Assembly: GCA_029237695.1 (NCBI GenBank)
Contig: JAQRGA010000045.1
Coordinates: forward strand, 1-64,000
Reading direction: 5' to 3'
From: Conchocele bisecta
Lineage: Eukaryota; Mollusca; Bivalvia; Lucinida; Thyasiridae
Length of the DNA: 64,000 bases
Shown: positions 1 to 11,166 of the stretch, one piece after another
How positions within the stretch are numbered: position 1 is the first letter of the stretch
How the letters are laid out: every line of letters starts with the position of its first letter
The notes under the pieces: model-generated
The model's input: the letters and a program-made list of their open reading frames with translations, nothing else
Database searches by the model: none
What the model was told of the DNA's origin: nothing
Translations under genes and position numbers: made by a program

Positions 1-300
1 GATTTTGGGTAAATCGTGCCACCCTATTGCCTAAATTATGTCCATAAATTCGCAACACAACTTGCATATAACCATTGTCAACAAATAACAAATATAGTAT
101 ACATGGCCATGTGTTAACTAATCTAATGTCAATACTGAAAGTGATTAAAAAATATTTTACAAATGAGAAACCAAACAAACCATGTTTATTTTCAAAATAA
201 GGCAGGATATGTGGACTTCCACTAAATGTTGAGCTTCCATCTTTTTGAAAATAGTCCGCAAATTGGCCAATCACATGCTACCGTCGGTATGACTAAAGTG

Positions 301-858
301 CGCATTGGAGATTTTTGGCGCATTGGGCGCAATGGAGATTTTGCGGCGCATTGGAGTTTTATATGTTATATATCTTCTAAATAATAGCATAACATTCATT
401 TTGTTTTTGTTTTATATAATATACTGTTACATATATATATATATATATATAAGTCAAGGTGAATGCGCATGTGTAAAGTTGATTTTATATCAATATTAGA
501 AAAATACCAACCGAAAATATAATATGGCAGCGGCGCATTGGAGATTTCGGGGCGCATTGGAGATTTATATGTATAATATATCTTCTTAATAAAAGCATAA
601 TTTGTTTTTCTTGTTGTATATTATATACTGTTATATATATATATATATATAGAAAATATATTTACGTCAGGTCAAATGCGCTTAGGTAAAGTGGATTTTG
701 TATCAATATTATAAATATACCTACCGAAAATATTTCTGGCCGCGGCGCATATTGGAGATTTCGGGGCGCATTGGAGTTTTATAGGTTAGGCTATATATCA
801 TCTAAATAAATGCATAAAATTCAAGTTTGTTCTTGCTGTATATAATATACTGCTATTA
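301..858. repeat. about 213-bp tandem repeat, 2.5 units
   Basis: Three successive units begin near 301, 531 and 743. Each opens with two copies of GGCGCATTGGAG-type sequence, followed by an AT-rich part with a (TA)n run and a GTGGATTTTGTATCAATATT-like tail. The last unit is partial. No coding potential was recognised. Confidence 0.7.
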
Positions 859-1121
859 ATCTCATGCGACGCAAAACAGTACTACACATCAGTTACCAGG
901 GTTGTACACCTGTATGGCATGTCACCACGACACCAGTATGTGTATACATACGTATGGCATGTCATGTATGTACACACACCAGTATGGATACACAGGTTGA
1001 AGTAACGGACCGAGGTCTATAAATACAATAAATATGCATAAAAGCATCAATAAATGAAGATTTATTTTCCTCCCTCCATATACTCCATATTACAAGGTTA
1101 CGAAGTTTTTAATAGGCCGAA

Positions 1122-1517
1122 CCCGGACGGCCTCGAGACAACGGACTCTCACGAAACGTCAACCGAGTTATATTATTGTCGCCTATTGCAGAAGTTGGGA
1201 CAATGTTAGTATTCCGCAACGATATATTCCCCGATGCGCTATGTCAACGCGTTTTCGAGCTATCGATTGTTTTGTTGTAAAAAAAGTATCATCATTGCTA
1301 GGTTGTGAAAGAACGGACACATTTCAGAGGCCCATACTGCTATATAAAGGAGTAAACATCGGGTTCAAAATACACTTTTACGTCGTCCCGGCCCGTAAAG
1401 AAACATTTTGCATAGAGAAAACATTGTTTCCAATCGAACATTTGATCAAACCTACATTTATACCCGTCCTGTGCGTCACGACAGACAATTTAATCCGTTG
1501 TCTCGAGGCCGTCCGGG
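1122..1517. repeat. short element bounded by a 24-bp inverted repeat
   Basis: A 24-bp sequence at 1122-1145 (core GGCCTCGAGACAAC) recurs as its exact reverse complement at 1494-1517. The roughly 350-bp interior and the sequence on to 1780 are open in one + frame, but I recognise no protein. It could be a small non-autonomous transposon. Confidence 0.5.
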
Positions 1518-1809
1518 AAACCATATTGCGTGCGCATGCGAAATATATCGCGTGCACATGCGAGCCCGTTTTATGTGCGCACGCAAAACCGTTTTGCGTG
1601 TATATATGTGCGTACGAAAGAGTAACACATATTTCCATGTACCCTCCATGTACCCTCTGTGCCACCGTAATAATATGTCTATTGTTATGCCCCCACCACC
1701 AAATGGTGATCAGGGCATATAGTGTTTCCGGCGTCCGTACGTCCCGTTCCATATACGACGCTCAGTTAAATTTCTTATAATTTCGGTTCCCTTTCACATA
1801 ACTGCTTCA

Positions 1810-3203
1810 TAATGATAGACAAATGGTTAGATGCTATAAATGACAATAAATTATTGGAGTGGTTATGGTTGATTTCAAAAAAAGCCTTCAACTTAGTAGA
1901 CCATAAATTGTTACTAAAGAAACTATCAATCTACAAACTGTCCCCTAATGCAAAATAATAGATAACGTCATACATTCTAGATCGTAAACAGAAAACACCT
2001 ATTAACAATGTTATATCCAACTATGCAAATGTTATAAATGGTGTGCCACAAGTGTCTATTCTATCTTATAAGGTCCATTGTTGTTTCTTCTCTTCATAAA
2101 TGACTTACCTATTTACATTCGTGATGTCTGTACTGATCTATATGCTGATGATACTACTCTATATAGTATAGGTAAATCGCAGGTGAACATCGAAAATAAC
2201 ATTCAACACGCTCTGACTAACCTGAATGAATGGTGCAAGAACAATGGAATGGTAATACATTCTGTAAACACAAAAGTAATGCTTATTACAACTCACCAAA
2301 AACGAGCATGTCTTACCTAATATGAGCTGAAACTAGAATACAACAATGAAAACCTAGGTATGATCACTAATGACACAATTTTAGGTACATGTGTAGATAA
2401 TAATCTAAGCTGAACAATTCATGTTGATAAAGTTTCTAAGAAAATTAAGTCTAACATACGATTATCATCCCGTATTAAATTAAACACTTTCTAACTTTAG
2501 AGCATAGAGTTCAATTCTACAAGACCTATATTCAACCACACATTGATTACTGTAACATAATTTGGGGATGCTCATCACAGCAAAATCTACTAAGACTGTT
2601 TAGACTACAGAAACGAGCAGTTAAAATAATACTTGATTATAATGTTGAAAATAAAATTCAAAGCATGCAAGAACTAAAAATATTAAACGTAATTACGAAA
2701 GGATCTTTCTACGAAAATCAAAATGTATTTATAAGATTGTAAACTCAATTACACCAGGTTATATCAATTAATTATTTCATCAAAGAGGTCAGAATGACAA
2801 CTTACCAGTACTAATATCAACAACTTCAAACAACTTCATACCTCCCAAACCAAACAAAGAAATATTTAAACAAAGTATGTCATACTCATGCCCTTTAGTT
2901 TGGAATTGCATTCCTAATGATATAAAAAATGTTCAAACAATAAATTCATTCCACAACACATGTATTAAATGGATGAAAAATTAGCAGACTACCAGTTTCC
3001 TGTAAATAGATGTGAATAGGTTTTTGTCTTTTTTATCTTATCAATCTATACTGTTTTATCTTGTCTACCTTGAAACCTGTAAATTTGTATATACATGTAC
3101 ATGTGTTTTTCTGTGTTGAGGGCCTCATGGGAGATTAGGCTTTGCCTAAATGAGTCACCCTCATGAAATAAAGTCTATTATTATTATTATTATTATTATT
3201 ATA
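1810..3203 (+). mobile_element. degenerate non-LTR retrotransposon (LINE), RT domain to 3' end
   Basis: Translation in shifting frames gives the order expected of a LINE reverse transcriptase: KAFNLVDHKLLLKKL near 1880, a GVPQVSIL block near 2040, FLLFINDLP, and the catalytic LYADDTTL box near 2135. A thumb region follows (YKTYIQPHIDYCNIIW near 2520) and then the usual SCPLVWNCIPNDIKN end near 2885. Stops and frameshifts interrupt it repeatedly, so it is dead. It ends in an (ATT)n tail at about 3177-3203, the microsatellite 3' end typical of such elements. The endonuclease domain is missing (5' truncation). Confidence 0.9.
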
Positions 3204-3204
3204 T

Positions 3205-4200
3205 TTCACACAATCATGCAGTCCTCTGATGGTCCTCTGTCATGCTGTGACAAATCTTGGATCCCTCGGACTCCCGCTAAACCCAACGTCAAGGCCATAT
3301 ACTTAGTGCATTCGAAACCTTAACGCTCGAGTAATTGTCTTATCATTTCTGTTTCCTTGCACGGATCTGCTTGATACTTCACACATGCACTGCTCTAATG
3401 GTCTGCTACCGCCCTGTGACACATCCTCAATCGTGCCGCCCTCACTAAGCCCAGGGTAAATGTCACATACTTGGTGTAATCAAAACCTGAACGCTTGGGT
3501 AAATGTAAATGTAATTTCTCTTTCCTTGCATGGATCTGCTTGATACATCTCTGACACATTGCTCTAATGATCCTCTACCGTCCTGTGACAACACATTGCT
3601 CTAATGGTCCTCTACCGCCCTGTAACAAATCCATGATCGACCCGCTCCCGCTAAGCCAAGGATCAAGGTCACATACTTGGTGCGCTTGAACCTTAACGCT
3701 CGGGTAAATGACTTATAATTTCCTTGCACGGATCTGCTTTGTTTTCCACACCCGAGTTGCTATATCGGTCCTCTACAGCTCTGTGACAAATCGACGATTG
3801 TGCCGCCCCCGTTAGTTCAGGGTCAAGATCACAAACTAGGTGTGTTCGAAACCTTAGTGCTCGGGTAAATGTCTCCTTATTTCTGTTTCCTTGTACGGAT
3901 CTGCTTGGTATTTCACACACACACAGTGCTCTAATTGTCCTCTACCGCCCTGTGAACAATTCATGATCATCCTGACCCCATTAAGTTCAGGGTCATGGTC
4001 ACATACTTGGTACATTCAAAACCTTAGAGCTCGGGCAAATGTCTTATCATTTCTGTACCCTTGCAATGATCTGCTTGATACTTCACACACTCTCTGCTCT
4101 GATGGTATGCATTCATGCTGTGACAAATTCACGCTTCTCTCATCACTGTGATTTCAAATGTGTGATTGTTTTCTTTGGCTGCCAGTGGGGGCATACGTGT
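3205..4200 (+). repeat. family G tandem array, about 168-bp units (copy 1)
   Basis: Five or six diverged units are spaced about 168 bp apart. Each has a GGATCTGCTTGATA-type block, CATTGCTCTAATGGTCCTCTACCGCCCTG-type sequence, a GGTCAAGGTCACATACTTGG-like block and a CTTAACGCTCGGGTAAATG end. Related arrays lie at 27.6, 34.9 and 55.5 kb and, in reverse orientation, probably at 62.5 kb. Confidence 0.75.
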
Positions 4201-4367
4201 ACCGACAGGCCACATTTCTAGTTTATAAATGAAATTCGGTCAAATGGTGACTTTCGTAGAAAATTATTTCCCTACGGCTGTTTAGTATAGGGTACGTAAC
4301 ATGTCTATGGATATTTTATGTAGGGAAACTATTCAGACACTTTCTTTCTAATTTCGGAAATAGTACT

Positions 4368-4577
4368 TAACCCTTACAATACTGAATTAAATTTTGTCGT
4401 CTGCTGTTGATGTTAGATTTGCCAATTTAGTCATGAAAAACATGGTTTGACAGTACTTTAGAATCATTCTAATGGAAATGATTCTAAAGTCCTGTCAAAC
4501 GATGTTTTTATTGAGAAAAAATACCAAATATGAAATAGCAGCAGACGACAATTTCGATTCCTGCCTTTTAAGGGTTA
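4368..4577. mobile_element. family J inverted-repeat element
   Basis: The outer ends read TAACCCTTA...GTCGTCTGCTG and the reverse complement. The centre is a hairpin around ACATGGTTTGACAG...CTGTCAAAC. Related copies are at 4787, 45344, 50318 and 50528, with a partial copy near 57955. Confidence 0.75.
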
Positions 4578-4786
4578 ACGTGGACCGATTTTCAAAACAT
4601 AATATTTAAGGAGGGGAACTCCATACATATAGTTTTCTGTCGTTCCAGTCCTCTTCACACCGTTTATCCACAGGCATTCGGCCTGTTTCGGCGTTCATCG
4701 GTATACCTATATATTTTTATTAACAAGGCTTCTAACTTTGGTCGGACACGACCTCTATCGTAACACATTCCGCGATTTTATTAACC

Positions 4787-4975
4787 CTTAGACCGCTACT
4801 CACAACAATTATCGTCTGCTGTTGCTTTTATATCTTGCCTTATTTCTCAATAAAAACATGGTTTGACAGCACTTCAGAATCATTTCCAATGTAAATGATT
4901 CTGAAGTGCTGTCAAAGCATGTTGTAAATTATTATAAAGTGCTGCCAAAGCATGTTTTTAATGATAAAAATGGAA
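4787..4975. mobile_element. family J element, second copy
   Basis: It has the same TCGTCTGCTGTTG end and a central hairpin (AGCACTTCAGAATCATTT / AAATGATTCTGAAGTGCT). The right arm is partly duplicated near 4920-4960 and the right terminus is eroded. Confidence 0.65.
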
Positions 4976-4984
4976 AATAGAAAA

Positions 4985-5190
4985 TAAACAGCTAATGTGA
5001 ATATTTTGGCGGAAAGGGCACACCATAGCCGGATACCACCGCGTGTCACTATCAATAAAATACATATTACTGAATGATTTTATCTGTATAGCGGGCACTC
5101 ATAATCTTTAGAATTGGTGGAATAGTGACACAATTATACACTTACTTAATGCCTATAAAGAACATTTTGTGTGAGTGGGCAAGTACCTTT
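4985..5190. mobile_element. family F element, right-end fragment
   Basis: It matches the right arm of the 6174-7021 element: GATACCACCGCGTGTCACTATC, then GGTGGAATAGTGACACA, CTATAAAGAACA and GAGTGGGCAAGTACC. The left part is missing. Confidence 0.65.
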
Positions 5191-5492
5191 AACATCCGCG
5201 AATTCGCAAGATGTGATAAGGCTGAGAACGCTAAAGAGATTAACGGACTAGTATTTCAAATACATATTACGTCACATGTAATCATGTTCAGAAAATTGAG
5301 ATATATGACCTAAGCAGACCAAAGAGTCAACAAAGATTTATTAGAAAACATCAAAATAAAATTAACCACATTCATCGAATAAGAGATACGTGTTATGGGT
5401 ACAGCACTGTCCACATATATATCAACATGGCGGATTGTTATTCCTATGTGTTGTGTGTGTATATATATATTATGTTCGCTATTATTCTTTAG

Positions 5493-5641
5493 GTGTAAAT
5501 GGTTCTTCAAGCGGACAGTGCAGAACAAGCGCGTGTATACTTGTGCCGGGGACAGGAAGTGTCTCATTACCAAGACTCGGCGAAATTGTTGCCAGTTTTG
5601 TCGCTTCAAGAAATGTCTTCTAATGGGCATGGTTGTGGCAG
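5493..5641 (+). CDS. NR5B (Hr39/FTZ-F1beta)-like nuclear receptor exon: second zinc finger of the DNA-binding domain
   Basis: The exon lies between an acceptor (TTATTCTTTAG) and a donor (GCAG|GTGAGT). It has 149 bp, entry phase 2, exit phase 1. It encodes the end of the P-box helix ([17 protein letters not shown]), then the second zinc finger with its four cysteines (C-AGDRK-C-9 residues-C-QF-C) and [13 protein letters not shown]. Nuclear receptors bind response elements in nuclear DNA through this module. NR5B membership is supported by the next fragment at 8061, whose AVREDRMPG T/A box follows in the right phase. Several near-invariant residues differ: KGFF reads KWFF, and NRCQ reads NCCQ. 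The first zinc finger was not found upstream in the window. It is either a diverged paralogue or a decaying pseudogene exon. Confidence 0.8.
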
Positions 5642-5761
5642 GTGAGTGATGTTGTAACCAAGTAGAAATGTTTCCCTAATTGTAAATTAGTAACATATAA
5701 TGTTCATCAGCATCTGTATGGCTGAATATTATCAAATTGAACCGATTCGCTTCTGTTTGAT

Positions 5762-6031
5762 ATTTATCCCGTCAACACAATGCATATGTGCCATGAAACA
5801 CGGTGCCGTGAAACTGATATCCTGTCAATACGACATAATCAATGCGTGTGCATTTTAAAGCCATTTGTAGGTGTTGACGGGATAAATAGAATAGTCGGTT
5901 AGTGCCGTGAATGGGAAAAATATCTGGCGCGGCACGGAAACGGGATGTGCTCGGCAGAGCCTAGCGCATCCCGTTTCCTCAGACTTGCCAGATATTTTTT
6001 CCTAGTCACGGCACTAACCTACAATTCTCTA
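5762..6031. mobile_element. family D element (copy 1)
   Basis: It starts TTTATCCCGTCAACACA, has GTGTTGACGGGATAAATAGAATAG in the middle, then a GTGCCGTGAATGGGAAAAATATCTGG ... CCAGATATTTTTTCC ... GGCACTAACC foldback. Further copies are at 21562, 41866 and 60380. Confidence 0.8.
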
Positions 6032-6173
6032 TGTATTGTGCATTTGTGTCGTTCTGAATATGAATCGGCCACAGATGTCCGTAAGTTGTATTAACATGAT
6101 GGGCTCTCTTCTGTTCTAGCGACATATATTTAACTTTCTTAATGTTAATTCCTGGAAGTATAAAGATAATATT

Positions 6174-7021
6174 AAAGGTACATGCCCACTCAGTAGGCAC
6201 ACACTGTTCTTTATAGGAATGAAATAAGTGTATAATTGTGGTTAGTAATATTTATTTTACTGATAGTGACGCGCGGTGGTATCATATGAAAATGAGGCAT
6301 GATATTTTTAAATTATTTATACAAATTAAATGCGTCATCTAAAAAATAGTATTTTCGACAGATTATAAAGTATGATTATTGTACATCAAAAATAAATACA
6401 GAGAATACCGTTAACATTTTAAGGAAACACGGTTATCGCCCCTGATATTAGTGCGGACATTGACGTCTGATATAAAATGTATAATAATGCCAATCAATAC
6501 GTGGGGTAATGGTGAATGAATGTTTATTTTGCCAGAAAATGTCTCAGATGATGTCTTTGATATAAGAGACATTTTCTGGCAAAATAAATATTCATTCACC
6601 ACTACCCCATGTATTGATTGGCATCATTATACATTTTATATCAGACATAACTTTCCACACTGATATCAGGGGCGATAACCGTGTTTCCTTTAAACATAGT
6701 AACGGACATTACTATTTATTCTCTGTATTTATTTGTTGATGTCCAATGATCATACTTTATAATCTGTCGAAAATATTATTTTTTTCAGGTGACGCATTTA
6801 ATTAGTATAAATAATTACAAAATATCATGCCTCATTTGCATATGAAAATAGCCTGATACCACAGCGAGTCACTATCAGTAAAAGTTAATAATTGTAAATG
6901 ATTATAACTGAACAGCGGGCAATCGTAATTTTTAAAACCGATGGAATAGTGACACACTTATACACTTATGTAATTCCTTTAAAGAACAGTTTGTGCCTAC
7001 TGAGTGGGCATGTACCTTTAA
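6174..7021. mobile_element. family F foldback element, near-complete (848 bp)
   Basis: The two arms are long reverse complements meeting near 6555. The termini read AAAGGTACATGCCCACTCAG and CTGAGTGGGCATGTACCTTT. The interior includes GGGGCGATAACCGTGTTTCCT and the reverse. There is no open reading frame of note, so it is non-autonomous. It sits in the intron-like gap between the two nuclear-receptor fragments. Confidence 0.85.
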
Positions 7022-7656
7022 AACCATGGGCAAACCAATTCTCTGAAATAAATTATTGTTTGAAACTCCCAGAAAAATTTGTTGTTCAGATTATTTCTTG
7101 TCACTACATACCCTCAATTTGCCCATTTCTGATCAATGGGAACAGGTTAGATGACCCTGGAATGAACATTCATCAATTAATACTATGTAAAATCTGATTA
7201 CAATAAAAAAGCAAGTAGAAAATAGTAATTAAACAATCAAAGTGAATTTTAATCAGCAGAAAGTGTAATATTTATAAATTTCACCGGTGCTATTATAAGA
7301 AACTGGCGGATAACTGTTCACTGCTTCCTTATCATTATACTAACTACAAATATATCCATTTCAACTTATTTTACCTTTAAAATTCGTATGAAATGTCAGT
7401 CGTTGATTGACGAAAACACACACATGACGATATTGACGTCATTCATCTCGTTTTGTACCCTAGACAATTACGTTCAAATAGCGACTTTTCTAAGTGATAA
7501 AAAAACCCAGATATATCTATATGAAGAAACTTAGAAGCAATACAATATAAACTTATTGATCTTTACTATTGTATGACTATTATTGAGGATGGTGAACATG
7601 TACATGACAAATTTCCCACGCATCGTTAACTATGCGAACCTATGTGTTCATCACCT
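7022..7656. other. no recognised feature
   Basis: AT-rich sequence with no repeat family or coding segment that I recognise. Confidence 0.5.
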
Positions 7657-8345
7657 AATAATTCCAGCACAAACATTTTTACACAATTCCCTAACATTTG
7701 ATTGGCCCGTAGCAAGTCTCTGTCCAAAATTTATATCCCACTAAACTCCCACGCCGAACTACTTTCCGTAACCGTGAGGCGCAGGTAAAATAATTCTTAA
7801 GAAAACGGAAAATAAACACATTTTCTTGATGAATTTATTTCAAATGCTGGAATTATAAGGAATGAATGGCCTTTTTGTGGAATTTATCGGGGATATAAAC
7901 TTGGAAAAGTCGCGGGAATACTGGACGAGGCCTTCCGGCCTTCGTCCAATATTCCCGCGACTTTTCCAAGTTTATATCCCCGATAAATTCCACAAAAAGG
8001 CCATTCATTCCTATAAGAGCAAAGTCACTAAGTTTAGTATCTTACTATTTATAATTATAGCGGTACGGGAGGATAGAATGCCGGGACGGAGGAACTCGTG
8101 CGCCGTGTATACCCGATAAATTCAACAAAAAGGCCAATCATTCCTTATAATTCCAGCATTTGAAATAAATTCATCAAGAAAATGTGTTTATTTTCCGTTT
8201 TCTTCAGAATTATTTTAACTGCGCCTCACGGTTACGGAAAGTAGTTCGGCATGGGAGTTTACTGGGATATAAATTTTGGACAGAGACTTGCTACGGACCA
8301 ATCAAATGTTAGGGAATTGTGTAAATATTTTTGTGCTGGAATTAT
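7657..8345. mobile_element. foldback element carrying a nuclear-receptor exon fragment
   Basis: The outer arms (about 7657-7890 and 8112-8345) are reverse complements with ends ATAATTCCAGCACAAA and TTTGTGCTGGAATTAT. An inner hairpin is centred near 7937 (GCGGGAATACTGGACG / CGTCCAATATTCCCGC). The right arm is interrupted: a 33-bp stretch at 7979-8011 is repeated at 8112-8144 (31 of 33 identical), and the 100 bp between (8012-8111) hold an intron end plus a nuclear-receptor exon piece. A right-arm-only relative lies at 44620-44820. Confidence 0.8.
8061..8111 (+). pseudogene. NR5B (Hr39-like) T/A-box exon fragment
   Basis: After an acceptor (ATAATTATAG) the sequence reads, with the G supplied by the donor at 5641, AVREDRMPGRRNSCAVY. 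This is the conserved box directly after the DNA-binding domain in Hr39/NR5B receptors (from memory of the family, AVREDRMPGGRNSGAVY), which contacts DNA upstream of the core half-site. The phase matches the exon ending at 5641. Two conserved glycines are replaced (R and C). The reading frame enters transposon sequence and stops at 8117-8119, where the family would continue into a basic stretch. I call it broken, although a severely shortened exon cannot be excluded. Confidence 0.75.
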
Positions 8346-10661
8346 CAATGAATAATTGCAATTGTGACAATATTGTAATACTACAATAATGTTCAACTTA
8401 CATATCCAAATAAGTACCACGTAAATGTTAACATGCCAATGTTACAAGCATGTCTCGTACTCAATGGCATCATGTTCTGCCGGAGCCACGCGGGGTGCTT
8501 ATGATATGTATATTGACCATCCATGACAATGCAACAGAACACCTTCATTTCTAAAAAGTTGTGCTGCCATTGCCCATGCAGATATATATGGTTCTTGTGA
8601 GTTTGCATTGTGGACATCGTTGGTACATATCTGCATTGCATACACATCTCCTATTGTTCAGTGTAGTGTACCTGAAACAGCAAACAATAACGAGACATAC
8701 TCGCCTCGGCAGGATGGTGCCATTGTTTACTAGGCGTGTTATACTGGATCCGAACTGCTGGACAGGTTGGTATTGCAAGCAGAATATACCTACATATTGA
8801 ATTGTTCCAAATTACCGATTATTTTGAATTATATTTCTTTTCTTCAAAACTGTATATACATTGCTGAATACATTAACACAGTCAGTCTCAAAGAGATTTT
8901 TCTACTGGACTCTATAGAATACTGACAGCTTTATCAACTTCGTCAAAATAATTTCTAATATCGTCTGTGAAATGTGAAAGGAAATATAGTAAAATATAAT
9001 TAGTACTTTTGGAGCCCTGCAGTGTTCCAGATAGGACGAGTTATCATGCGTATTCTACTCCAGAATTTCAGCTGCAAACATGGAAAATTGTTTTCAGAGT
9101 AGACAGGCGCTGCAGTGCTACTCAATATAATTGGCGGTATCATCAGTATACCGCTATTTTGCCTGACGCAGTGGTATGTAATGTGCCCTGGTAACACACG
9201 TGCCGTTTTGATGTGAGGGGTCAATTTTGTTCGGCGTCCTCTGATGATGGATGCGTATGTTGTAATACATACTAAACAGAGACCCTTTTAGTCTATGCTA
9301 TTCCTATTTTATAATTATGTATAATGCTGCATTGAATGTCCTGTTTTAGCGTTCTACTATTTATTATTGATAGCGAAATATATATACAAGATAGACGATT
9401 AATCATGTCCAAATCATCAACGCATTTAGAACAATTATGATTTATAAAATGTAGTAAACATTATCTTCTTGCCTGATTGATAAGTAAGATACTAGTAAAT
9501 ATTATGATTTAAAGTTCATACCAAGTGAATCAAACTACTAGAAAATTCAGCCGCAGCAAAAAATACATATGAAAAGTCATGCAGAGCATGATGTTATTAG
9601 CCGATCAAATCAGGGTTCAATATGAGGAAAATTCCCAAAATCAGAACTCAATATTTCCATGCCACACCAGTCACTTTAGTAGCTCGGCCCCAAAGTAATA
9701 TGATTTGCCATAAGCTTATTACTTCTTAATGGAGCATAACAGGTTAACGTTGTCACTTGTTTATCCCTTGTTTATCGATTTAAATGGTTTAAATCGACTC
9801 GAAGCTTACGTTCAACGGCCGCACAAACTCGATTGAACTGCACGCCTTCCAATGATTTAAATACGCAGCGCGTTTAAATAGTCAATTACGTTTTTTTAAT
9901 GTGCGCACTGGTCATTTAAAAAGGGGCCATCCGTGATTTTTTTGCGCGATGTCGGGCGCAAGACAATCAATAATTTGCGGCATTGACAATAATTAAGGGG
10001 GATTGCCGCAATCGCGCGTGCTGGATGCATCACTGCCATCCCTGCATGATACATAAACAAATCAAAGTTCACTATGAAGGGCAATTCTTCGTTTTGATTG
10101 GTGGAAAATTTTGTGAATATTAACTAGCGTCAAATGACGCGCATACGCGATCCAATGGGATAAACCCGAGATGCTGGGGTTGCTAGTCGGAGGAGATTTT
10201 GAGCAGAGGTCGATTATAAATTAGCCGAATAACACATTTTACGCGATTATACGTGGCTGAAACTTGTTCTGTTTACTAAATAAAAGCTTTAAATTAGCCC
10301 AATAATCGGAGTATGTTGGCGTATATGGCCATTAGAGCCAACTATGGACTTCAACAACAACAACTTCCGGGTTCAATCTCTTCCGGCGTTCAGCTCATTA
10401 CGTATTCAAAATTGTGTTATTTGGCTATATTTAAAGTTTTAAACGGAGATAATTGCCAAAAAATGCAAACTTTATCGGTTGATGCAATTTGGAAGTGATA
10501 CAGCAAAATTCGCGTTCGTAGATTACCGAATAGCGGAGAAAAGGGTTGCTACAAACTTTTTCAGAATTCGATGGATGACCAATATATTAGCCGATCTATA
10601 AATAGATCGGCTAATAATAACCATTTGAGATTTCGTTCGCAATTATGTTTATATTGCTTTT
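8346..10661. other. no recognised gene or repeat
   Basis: About 2.3 kb. A small hairpin (GCCGATCTATAAATAGATCGGC) is near 10590. The 9.9-10.2 kb part is richer in CpG (GCGCGTTTAAATAG, CGCGCGTGC), with a CCAAT-type GATTGG, but there is nothing solid enough to call a promoter. ORFs here are short and unrecognised. Confidence 0.45.
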
Positions 10662-11166
10662 AAAGGTACATTCCCACTCAGTAGGCACAAAATGTTCTTT
10701 ATAGGAATTAAATAAGTGTATAATTGTGTCACTATTCCACCAGTTATAAAGATTACGAGTCACCACTATACATGTGTAATAATTACAAGTTACTGATAGT
10801 GACTCGCGTTGGTATCAGGCTATTTTCATATGCAAATGAGGCATGGCATATTTTAATTATTTATATTAATTAAATGCGTCACCAGAAAAAATTATACTTT
10901 CGACAGATTATAAAGTATGATAATTCCACATCGAAAAATAAACACAGAGTATAAATAGTAATGTCCGTTAACATGTTAAGGAAACACGGTTTTCGCCCCT
11001 GATATCAGTGTGGGAAGTTACGTCTGATATAAAATGAAATGTATAATAATGCCAACCAACACGTGGTGTAATGGTGAATGAATGTTTATTTTGCCAGACA
11101 ATGTCTCAGATGATGTCTCTGATATAAAGACCATTTAGTGCCTACTGAATTGGCATGTATCTTTAA
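10662..11166. mobile_element. family F element, second copy with shortened right arm
   Basis: The left arm runs from AAAGGTACATTCCCACTCAG through AATGAGGCATGGCATA and GGAAACACGGTTTTCGCCC to TTTTGCCAGACAATGTC. The right arm is reduced to the last 40 bp (TTTAGTGCCTACTGAATTGG), so this is an internal deletion derivative of the 6174 type. Confidence 0.8.

Noticed and set aside
1241..1780. 179-codon ORF as a gene
   Set aside because: It overlaps an inverted-repeat element, is open on several frames, and shows no domain or splice context.
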